Source: JAYVSZ01 sp043774925
Lineage (GTDB): Bacteria > Pseudomonadota > Gammaproteobacteria > Burkholderiales > Methylophilaceae
Reading direction: 5' to 3'
Length of the DNA: 10,936 nt
Assembly: GCA_043774925.1 (NCBI GenBank)
Contig: JAYVSZ010000002.1
Coordinates: 1 to 10,936, forward strand
Positions 6,043 through 10,936 of the stretch are shown here, piece by piece. Under the pieces are notes generated by a model that worked only from the letters and a program-made list of their open reading frames with translations, was not told where the DNA came from and ran no database searches. How positions within the stretch are numbered: the stretch's first letter is position 1; the number at the start of each line of letters is the position of its first letter. Position numbers and translations under genes: made by a program.

Positions 6043-7071
6043 TTATTCGTCTTCACTCCGTGGCGCGACCATGGCTTCGACCAATACTTTAGAGTTGGCG
6101 CGAATTTTCGCATCAATTTCATTGGCAATTGCTGGGTTTTCTTTCAAAAATTCGCGCGCATTGTCTTTGCCTTGTCCAATTTTCTCGCCATTATAGCTAT
6201 ACCAAGACCCTGCTTTTTCTACAAACTTTAGATTTGAGCCCAGTTCGATAATTTCGCCCAAACGCGAGATGCCTTCGCCATACAAAATATCAAATTCAGC
6301 CTGTCTGAACGGCGGTGCAACTTTGTTTTTAATCACTTTAACGCGGGTCTCGCTGCCAATCACTTCGTCACCCTTTTTAATCGCGCCAGTGCGGCGAATA
6401 TCTAAGCGCACAGAGGCGTAGAATTTAAGCGCGTTGCCGCCGGTAGTGGTTTCTGGATTGCCAAACATGACGCCAATTTTCATGCGGATTTGGTTAATAA
6501 AAATCACCATGGTGTTGGTGCGTTTGATGTTACCAGTGAGTTTGCGCAAAGCTTGAGACATTAAGCGTGCTTGTAAGCCCATGTGACTGTCGCCCATTTC
6601 GCCTTCAATTTCGGCGCGCGGAGTAAGCGCAGCCACAGAGTCGATAACGACAATATCCACAGAGCCGCTGCGCACCAGCATGTCGACTATTTCTAGCGCT
6701 TGCTCGCCCGTGTCAGGCTGGCTAATGAGTAACTCAGGCACGTTAACGCCCAATTTGGCCGCGTATTGCGGATCTAGCGCGTGTTCCGCATCAATAAACG
6801 CCGCTACGCCGCCCAATTTTTGCATTTCTGCAATCACAGAAAGTGTCAGCGTGGTTTTGCCAGAGGATTCTGGGCCGTAAATCTCAATGACACGCCCGCG
6901 CGGCAAGCCGCCAATGCCAAGCGCAATATCTAAACCAAGCGAACCAGTGGAAACCGATTGAATGTCCTCGCCAATATCGCCATCGCCCATGCGCATAATG
7001 GAGCCTTTGCCGAACTGTTTTTCGATTTGCGCTAACGCTGCGGCGAGTGCTTTGCTTTTATTGTCATCCAT
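6043..7071 (-). CDS. recA: RecA recombinase
   Basis: It forms ATP-dependent filaments on single-stranded DNA, drives homologous strand exchange and, where present, stimulates LexA self-cleavage. The 342 residues are close to the standard length. Walker A is GPESSGKT at 66-73, the catalytic glutamate is in FIDAEHALD (Glu96), Walker B is VVIDSVAAL (Asp144), NQIR is at 193-196, and loop L2 is in GVMFGNPETTTGGNALKF from 200. The C-terminus ends in an acidic SEDE, as usual. The ATG at 7071 has AAAGG eight bases upstream. recX follows after 20 bp. No LexA-type operator (CTGT-N8-ACAG) is visible in the 92 bases to the start of the divergent ORF. pncC, which often precedes recA, is present but separated by a plus-strand gene. 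Confidence 0.99.
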   Translation of the reverse strand: MDDNKSKALAAALAQIEKQFGKGSIMRMGDGDIGEDIQSVSTGSLGLDIALGIGGLPRGRVIEIYGPESSGKTTLTLSVIAEMQKLGGVAAFIDAEHALDPQYAAKLGVNVPELLISQPDTGEQALEIVDMLVRSGSVDIVVIDSVAALTPRAEIEGEMGDSHMGLQARLMSQALRKLTGNIKRTNTMVIFINQIRMKIGVMFGNPETTTGGNALKFYASVRLDIRRTGAIKKGDEVIGSETRVKVIKNKVAPPFRQAEFDILYGEGISRLGEIIELGSNLKFVEKAGSWYSYNGEKIGQGKDNAREFLKENPAIANEIDAKIRANSKVLVEAMVAPRSEDE

Positions 7072-7163
7072 GTGATTTGCCTTTAGTTTTAGGTACTTAA
7101 TTCAAGGGTGTAATTATTCCATAAATTGGGGTTTAAGGTAAGCGCCGCAGGGCTTATATTTTA
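7072..7163. promoter_or_regulatory. Divergent intergenic region upstream of recA
   Basis: This AT-rich stretch must carry the recA promoter on the minus strand. I see AAAGG eight bases before the recA ATG, but no -35/-10 pair good enough to assign and no E. coli-type LexA box. Confidence 0.4.
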
Positions 7164-7256
7164 ATGAAAATCATGAGTGAAAAAGGTAAACCATTCATGT
7201 ATCCAGACGTTGAACCACTACCTACAAATTTTTTTGATAGGAGGAGAAGAAGATGA
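7164..7256 (+). CDS. Possible 30-residue upstream ORF coupled to the secreted-protein gene
   Basis: An ATG at 7164 opens a frame coding for MKIMSEKGKPFMYPDVEPLP followed by TNFFDRRRRR, ending in a TGA at 7254-7256. The stop overlaps the next start as ATGA, a standard arrangement for translational coupling. The five terminal arginine codons (AGG AGG AGA AGA AGA) also contain the AGGAGG Shine-Dalgarno of the next gene. Its own ribosome binding site is weak. It could be a real small protein, a leader peptide whose rare Arg codons tune the downstream gene, or a chance ORF. I do not recognise the peptide. Confidence 0.3.
   Translation: MKIMSEKGKPFMYPDVEPLPTNFFDRRRRR
7241..7252 (+). promoter_or_regulatory. 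Strong Shine-Dalgarno of the secreted-protein gene
   Basis: The bases before the ATG at 7253 are AGGAGGAGAAGAAG; AGGAGG (7239-7244) ends eight bases before the start codon. This is the strongest ribosome binding site in the window and fixes the start of the downstream gene. Confidence 0.8.
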
Positions 7257-7582
7257 AAGTTTTACGTTTAGTTTTTGCAACGCTGGCGATTGGAGTCGCT
7301 AGCATGCCTGCTGCGCAAGCGCGCGATTCATTTAGCCTTGGGCTTAACTTTGGTTCGCCTTATTACGTCGAGCAATATCAGCCGCCTGCTGTGCGTTATT
7401 ACCCAACGCCACCAGCCTATTATTATGGCGCACCGCCTGTTTACTATCGGTCTGCGCCGCCTGTTTATTACTACCCGCAAGCTTCATTCGGCTGGAATAA
7501 CGGCTGGGGTGGTCATAGACGGCACGATGATGATCATGAAGAACATCACTGGCGTCATCACGGCGACGATGACGACGATTAA
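7253..7582 (+). CDS. Small secreted Tyr/Pro-rich protein with a His/Asp-rich tail, function unknown
   Basis: The 109 residues begin with a clear Sec signal peptide (MKVLRLVFATLAIGVASMPA, then AQA before the likely cleavage after residue 23). The mature part starts SFSLGLNFGSPYY, then residues 36-75 are Tyr/Pro-rich with APPVYY repeated at 60-65 and 68-73. The tail from 85 is GGHRRHDDDHEEHHWRHH ending in five Asp, and could bind metal ions. I cannot assign a family; similar low-complexity exported proteins are common in proteobacteria and usually hypothetical. An alternative frame over the same bases (7275-7586) lacks a signal peptide and is rejected. The gene is divergent from recA and convergent with pncC, overlapping it by four bases (TTAA) with no terminator between them. 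Confidence 0.8.
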   Translation: MKVLRLVFATLAIGVASMPAAQARDSFSLGLNFGSPYYVEQYQPPAVRYYPTPPAYYYGAPPVYYRSAPPVYYYPQASFGWNNGWGGHRRHDDDHEEHHWRHHGDDDDD

Positions 7583-8067
7583 TTAGCGGCTAATAGTTTT
7601 AGCAACTCACTAAAAGCGGTAACTACCGACAGATGACGAATCTGTTGGCGGTTGCCGCTTAGTTTTTTGCTGGTGCTTGTAAGTGGAAAACTAAGTCCTG
7701 CCCAAGCAAAACACACTGTGCCGACGGGCTTTTCTTGCGTGCCGCCATTTGGCCCCGCGATTCCCGTGATGCTAATGGCGACATTTGCATGCGAATGTTT
7801 GAGTGCGCCAAGTGCCATTTCGCAGGCTGTTTCCTCGCTTACTGCGCCAAATTTTTCTAAAGTTTCAGCAGAAACGTCGAGCATTTCCATTTTTGCCGCA
7901 TTGCTATAAGTCACAAATCCGCGCTCAAACCAAGCCGAGCTACCAGAGATTTCTGTGATGGTCGCGCTAACAAGGCCGCCAGTGCACGATTCTGCCAACG
8001 TCAGCATCAAGCCGCGCGTTTTTAAGGCTGCGCCTAATTCGGCGGCTAAAAGTGCGAGATCGCCCAT
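7579..8067 (-). CDS. pncC: Nicotinamide-nucleotide amidohydrolase (CinA C-terminal domain family)
   Basis: It deamidates nicotinamide mononucleotide to nicotinate mononucleotide, recycling the NMN released mainly by NAD-dependent DNA ligase. The 162-residue protein is the stand-alone CinA C-terminal domain. The signature AESCTGG is at 25-31 with catalytic Ser27, YSNAAK at 54-59, SITGIAGPNGG at 99-109 and KPVGTV at 113-118. There is no N-terminal MoCF-like domain, so pncC is a better name than cinA. It starts at an ATG at 8067 inside the 3' end of pgpA (22-bp overlap), indicating coupled translation in the thiL-pgpA-pncC cluster. Its stop overlaps that of the opposing secreted-protein gene in the palindrome TTAA. 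Confidence 0.94.
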   Translation of the reverse strand: MGDLALLAAELGAALKTRGLMLTLAESCTGGLVSATITEISGSSAWFERGFVTYSNAAKMEMLDVSAETLEKFGAVSEETACEMALGALKHSHANVAISITGIAGPNGGTQEKPVGTVCFAWAGLSFPLTSTSKKLSGNRQQIRHLSVVTAFSELLKLLAAN

Positions 8068-8546
8068 TGAATCGCCATCAAACTTAAAATCGCATAAATC
8101 GCCGCCAGCAAATCATCAAACATTACGCCAAAGCCGTTTTTAAGTTTTGCGTCAAATTGGCGAATAGGAAACGGTTTCCAAATATCGAACAGCCGAAAAA
8201 GCAAGAACGCAATAAGCCAAAACATGGCTGAGAGCGGCGTAAATACTAGCACCAGCAGCATCGCCACAATTTCATCCCACACGATACTACCGTGATCGGC
8301 CACACCAAGGTTTTTGCCCGCGACATTGCAAAAGTAAATGCCAACAACAAAAAGTAGCGCAATCATTGCTAATTGCATGGTCGAAGGTTGGCCAGAAATT
8401 AGCCAAAATAGCGGCAAACCTACCAGCGAACCAAACGTGCCGGGTGCTTTTTTCGCCAAGCCGCTGCCAAAGCCAAGCGCAAAAAAATGCGCAGAGTGCT
8501 GAAATAGAAATTTAAAGCTTGGTTGATTGTTAGGCAAAGTGGTCAT
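8046..8546 (-). CDS. pgpA: Phosphatidylglycerophosphatase A
   Basis: This inner-membrane enzyme dephosphorylates phosphatidylglycerol phosphate to phosphatidylglycerol. The 166-residue protein (from the ATG at 8546) carries the family motifs GFGSGLAKKAPGTFGS at 25-40, IVWDEIVAM at 88-96, RLFDIWKPFPIR at 118-129 and GVMFDDLLAAIYA at 140-152. Hydrophobic segments lie at about 41-50, 58-76, 93-117 and 146-162, fitting three or four membrane helices. A TTG five codons upstream (8561) is possible but has no better ribosome binding site. The start overlaps the end of thiL by 17 bp and the end overlaps pncC by 22 bp, a compact operon in which ribosomes probably pass directly between genes. Confidence 0.94.
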   Translation of the reverse strand: MTTLPNNQPSFKFLFQHSAHFFALGFGSGLAKKAPGTFGSLVGLPLFWLISGQPSTMQLAMIALLFVVGIYFCNVAGKNLGVADHGSIVWDEIVAMLLVLVFTPLSAMFWLIAFLLFRLFDIWKPFPIRQFDAKLKNGFGVMFDDLLAAIYAILSLMAIQWAISHF

Positions 8547-9543
8547 AACCGGTTTTTTCAAGTGTAATTTTTTGTTTATTTTGGTCTAATACAACCAAGC
8601 CAGAACCCGCATGGATATTGCCTATCAGGGCAATGGGCAAATGTAATTCTGCGCTCATTTTTTCAATTTTTGCGCGTAGTTTTTGCGGCGCGGTAAAGCA
8701 TAATTCGTAATCGTCTCCGCCTGCAAGCAAACATTGTTGAATCTGTTTTTCGTTGAGATGTTTGCTGATAAAAAGTGAGCAGGGCAGTTTGTTTAATTGT
8801 ATGGTTGCGCCGACATTCGAGGCTTTTGTAATATGCCCCAAGTCCGATAAAAGCCCATCCGAAATATCTATCGCGCCATGCGCCAAATCGATTAGCGTCA
8901 AACCCAAGCAAACACGCGGTTGCGGACGGTGTAGGGCATTGAGGCAATACTCTATATAGCCGTCATCTAGCTTAAATTTTCTGTGTAGCTTACCTTGCAA
9001 ATGCGCTAAGCCAACAGCCGCATCGCCCAAGCTGCCGCTCACCCAAATGTCGTCGCCAATTTTTGCACCATCACGGCGCAAAGCTTTACCAGTTGGCACT
9101 TCGCCTATAATCGTTACGCTCATATTCAGCGCGCCTTTGGTCGTATCGCCGCCGATTAATGCGACGTTAAACGCATCTGCGCAAGCAAAGAAACCACGCG
9201 AAAATTCGGCCAGCCAAGCCTCAGAAATAACTCCCTCGCCCCTTGTGGGAGAGGGTTGGGGAGAGGGGGAAACTTCCGGTAGCGCAATGGCTAGCGTCGC
9301 CCATTTTGGTTGCGCGCCCATCGCCGCCATATCGGAAACGTTGACAGCAAGCGCCTTCCAGCCAATGTCATACGGTGCAGCATCGGCAAAAAAATGCGTG
9401 CCAGCCACCAGCATATCGGTTGAAATGGCAAGCTGGAAGCCGCTTCTACATTGGATGAGCGCGGCATCGTCACCAATACCCAAGTCTGTATTTGGCGCGG
9501 CGCGCGTGAAGTATTTTTTAATGAGGTCGAACTCGGAAGACAT
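8530..9543 (-). CDS. thiL: Thiamine-monophosphate kinase, with a repeat-derived in-frame insert
   Basis: It phosphorylates thiamine monophosphate to thiamine diphosphate using ATP, the last step of cofactor synthesis. The AIRS-kinase fold is shown by GIGDDAAL at 22-29, STDMLVAGTHF at 41-51, WKALAVNVSDMAAMGAQP at 62-79, LIGGDTTKG at 129-137, AIDISDGLLSDLGHI at 224-238 and LAGGDDYELCF at 273-283. The C-terminus GYDHFA matches that of E. coli ThiL. At 337 residues it is slightly long. Residues 92-106 (SPSPQPSPTRGEGVI) are absent from E. coli ThiL, where the text runs straight from PSV to DEAW; the 45 bp coding for them form a GC-rich palindromic repeat. Catalytic motifs are untouched, so the enzyme is probably active. 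mogA ends 12 bp upstream, and pgpA overlaps downstream. Confidence 0.95.
   Translation of the reverse strand: MSSEFDLIKKYFTRAAPNTDLGIGDDAALIQCRSGFQLAISTDMLVAGTHFFADAAPYDIGWKALAVNVSDMAAMGAQPKWATLAIALPEVSPSPQPSPTRGEGVISEAWLAEFSRGFFACADAFNVALIGGDTTKGALNMSVTIIGEVPTGKALRRDGAKIGDDIWVSGSLGDAAVGLAHLQGKLHRKFKLDDGYIEYCLNALHRPQPRVCLGLTLIDLAHGAIDISDGLLSDLGHITKASNVGATIQLNKLPCSLFISKHLNEKQIQQCLLAGGDDYELCFTAPQKLRAKIEKMSAELHLPIALIGNIHAGSGLVVLDQNKQKITLEKTGYDHFA
9226..9270 (-). repeat. GC-rich palindromic repeat inserted in frame in thiL
   Basis: On the minus strand CCCTCTCCC-ACAA-GGGGCGAGGG forms a hairpin with one mismatch (plus-strand arms 9233-9242 and 9247-9255), preceded by CCCTCTCCCCAA. This pyrimidine/purine-skewed sequence resembles a dispersed repeat found between genes in many beta- and gammaproteobacteria. 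Here it replaces nothing and adds exactly 15 codons. The peptide PSPQPSPTRGEG is, to my knowledge, the usual conceptual translation of that repeat. Confidence 0.75.
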
Positions 9544-9555
9544 AAAATTTTAAGC

Positions 9556-10140
9556 CTATTTCTTAGGCCGAAACGCTTTGCAAATGGTTTCATTCGTTTC
9601 AACAAATGGGTTTGGATTGTCAGCCGCGCCGATTAGATCTAAACAGTACGGAACAGCGGCAAAAATACCATGCACCACTTGGCTGCCAGCCACGTCTTTC
9701 AGGCCTTCCAGCGTTTGTGCGATGGCTTTTGGTTGGCCAGGTAAATTGATAATTAAACATTGCTTGCGAATCACCGCGACTTGGCGCGACAGTATCGCGG
9801 TTGGTACAAAATGTAGGCTAATTTGACGCATTTGCTCGCCAAAACCGGGCATTTCTTTCTCGCCAATGTTCAACGTCGCTTCTGGCGTAACATCGCGTAG
9901 CGCAGGTCCAGTGCCGCCTGTGGTGAGGATTAAGTGGCAGCCTTGATAATCGACCAAGTCAATTAAAGTCTGTTCTATTTCGTCTTGCTCATCCGCTATT
10001 AAGCGCGTTTCTAGCGCAAATGGCGTGATAAGCGCGCGGCCAAGCCAATCGCTAAGCGCGGGAATGCCTTTGTCTGCGTAAACGCCTTGCGATGCTCTGT
10101 CGCTGATGGAAACGAGGCCGATTTTTAAATTTTGTGTCAT
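9556..10140 (-). CDS. mogA: Molybdopterin adenylyltransferase
   Basis: It adenylates molybdopterin to MPT-AMP, the activated intermediate for molybdate insertion into the molybdenum cofactor. The 194 residues align along nearly their whole length with E. coli MogA: LKIGLVSISDRASQGVYADK at 5-24, LETRLIADEQ at 43-52, LTTGGTGP at 72-79, RDVTPEAT at 82-89, EMPGFGEQMRQISLHFVPTA at 96-115, NLPGQPKAI at 132-140 and HGIFAAVPYC at 157-166. Asp50 and Asp83 correspond to acidic residues needed for function in E. coli MogA. This full-length, E. coli-like sequence argues for mogA rather than moaB. The ATG at 10140 has only a weak ribosome binding site. The gene leads the mogA-thiL-pgpA-pncC cluster, and the PDZ gene is divergent. 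Confidence 0.95.
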   Translation of the reverse strand: MTQNLKIGLVSISDRASQGVYADKGIPALSDWLGRALITPFALETRLIADEQDEIEQTLIDLVDYQGCHLILTTGGTGPALRDVTPEATLNIGEKEMPGFGEQMRQISLHFVPTAILSRQVAVIRKQCLIINLPGQPKAIAQTLEGLKDVAGSQVVHGIFAAVPYCLDLIGAADNPNPFVETNETICKAFRPKK

Positions 10141-10206
10141 GATTTGAATTGTTTGCGTACTTGCGTGTCATTAATCATAACATGACAAAAATATGGGGTT
10201 TGCGGA
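10141..10206. promoter_or_regulatory. Divergent promoter region between mogA and the PDZ-protein gene
   Basis: These 66 AT-rich bases must carry both promoters. For the plus strand a candidate is TTGCGT (10152-10157) with CATAAC after a 17-base spacer, which is weak. GTCAT and ATGAC form short inverted arms around 10166-10185. Neither is convincing alone. Confidence 0.35.
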
Positions 10207-10923
10207 ATGATTAAAAAATGTCTGGTTTTGGGTTTATTACTTGCCACGCAGCTGGCGCATGCGGGCGAAAATCCATACGAAAAAAACTATCAGGCACAAA
10301 ACTCTGGTGGATTAGCGTCATTGCAGGCGAATCCCGATACCAAAATGTATGTGAGCAACCACAAGGATGACGATAATATTAGCATGCTAGAAGATGGCTA
10401 TGACCTGATGGGCAGCAGCGGCTTTGAGGCGGGGGACGTGGCACCAGCGCTTGCCTTGCAGCATGCAAAAAGCATTAAGGCAGATAGTGTGCTGGTTTAC
10501 AGCAAGTACGCTTCTAAGCAATCTTCCATTTCAAAAATTCAAGCGATTAAAGAAGCCGCTAAAACCACACATGAAGTTGATGCGAGCGTGCTAAAAGCGG
10601 ACGAAGAGCAGTATAAATACTTTGCCAGTTATTGGGCCAAACTGCCCGCGCCCTTGCTAGGCGTGCATGTGGTTAAGCTGAAACCGATTGATGCAAAGGC
10701 TGAAGATGGTTTGAAAATTTTGGCGGTGATTAAAGACTCGCCTGCCGCAAAAGCCAATTTGTTGCGTGGGGATAATTTGTTAAAAATCGGCGATGTGGTG
10801 TTGCAAAAACCTGAAGAACTCTCAGCCATTGTGCGGCAGTTTCAAGGACAAAATGTGCTAATCGAGTATGCGCGTAATGACGTGAAAGCGACCACCAAGG
10901 CGCAAATTAATGCAAAAAATTAA
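10207..10923 (+). CDS. Periplasmic PDZ-domain protein of unknown function
   Basis: The 238 residues begin with a Sec signal peptide (MIKKCLVLGLLLATQLAHA, cleavage predicted before GENPY); there is no lipobox cysteine at the right place. An N-terminal domain (about 45-105) contains MLEDGYDLMGSSGFEAGDVA and ALQHAKSIKADSVLVYSKYA, a pattern seen in small exported proteobacterial proteins where a tail adopts an alpha/beta fold. A helical, Lys/Glu-rich linker follows. Residues 148-235 form a PDZ-like domain: LLGVHVVKL, ILAVIKDSPAAKANLLRGDN, LLKIGDVVL, and NVLIEYARND. There is no protease or other catalytic domain, so it is likely a binding or scaffold protein in the envelope. Start at ATG 10207 is fixed by the signal peptide, although the ribosome binding site is weak. 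Specific role unknown. Confidence 0.82.
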   Translation: MIKKCLVLGLLLATQLAHAGENPYEKNYQAQNSGGLASLQANPDTKMYVSNHKDDDNISMLEDGYDLMGSSGFEAGDVAPALALQHAKSIKADSVLVYSKYASKQSSISKIQAIKEAAKTTHEVDASVLKADEEQYKYFASYWAKLPAPLLGVHVVKLKPIDAKAEDGLKILAVIKDSPAAKANLLRGDNLLKIGDVVLQKPEELSAIVRQFQGQNVLIEYARNDVKATTKAQINAKN

Positions 10924-10936
10924 GCTTGCGCTTAAT
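10919..10936 (+). terminator. Putative intrinsic terminator after the PDZ-protein gene, cut by window edge
   Basis: ATTAAGC-TTGC-GCTTAAT is a perfect 7-bp stem with a 4-base loop that includes the stop codon. It is preceded by a run of A (AAAAAATTAAGC), so a matching T-run just beyond 10936 would make a bidirectional terminator. That T-run lies outside the window, so this is a likely but unproven call. Confidence 0.5.

Noticed and set aside
7275..7586. 103-codon plus-strand ORF overlapping the secreted-protein gene
   Set aside because: No signal peptide or ribosome binding site; the 7253 frame has a strong Shine-Dalgarno and a signal peptide.
9047..9553. 168-codon plus-strand ORF opposite thiL
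   Set aside because: It is antisense to a conserved kinase, has no recognisable domain, and includes the translated repeat in the opposite sense.
1..10936. CRISPR array, toxin-antitoxin pair, defence island or biosynthetic cluster
   Set aside because: No regularly spaced repeats and no matching gene families; apart from IS remnants and two unassigned exported proteins all genes are housekeeping.

Overview
The window looks like a chromosomal housekeeping segment of a moderate-GC betaproteobacterium. Methylophilaceae or a related Nitrosomonadales lineage is my best guess, inferred from protein style and from the block mogA-thiL-pgpA-pncC / recA-recX-alaS-lysC-tRNA-Ser; no database search supports it. 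Almost everything is read from the minus strand, so transcription runs from right to left.

Right to left: a plus-strand gene for a periplasmic PDZ-domain protein (10207-10923) is divergent from mogA. mogA, thiL, pgpA and pncC then form a tight minus-strand cluster with a 12-bp gap followed by 17-bp and 22-bp overlaps. Their products act in molybdenum cofactor synthesis, thiamine diphosphate synthesis, phosphatidylglycerol synthesis and pyridine-nucleotide salvage. A small plus-strand gene for a secreted Tyr/Pro- and His/Asp-rich protein (7253-7582) lies head-on against pncC with a 4-bp overlap, and separates pncC from recA. recA and recX follow (recombinase and its modulator), then alaS, a 184-bp gap holding a large inverted repeat, lysC, and a tRNA-Ser(GCT) gene with a good promoter of its own.

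The left edge (1-1047) is mobile DNA. The 5' part of one IS3-family element (orfA, a -1 slippery heptamer, start of orfB) is cut in orfB by the end of a second IS3-family element, whose orfA is frame-disrupted and runs off the window. Both are on the minus strand.

I found no new multi-gene system. The most interesting signals are small. A 45-bp GC-rich palindromic repeat has entered thiL in frame, adding a Ser/Pro-rich loop. alaS carries an extra 18-19 residues with unusual codons. A 21-bp perfect inverted repeat encloses the alaS-lysC gap, and a dRS3-like palindrome sits between recX and alaS. lysC has an internal Shine-Dalgarno and ATG suited to a separate regulatory subunit. A 30-codon upstream ORF overlaps the secreted-protein gene by ATGA, and the N-terminus of recX is ambiguous.
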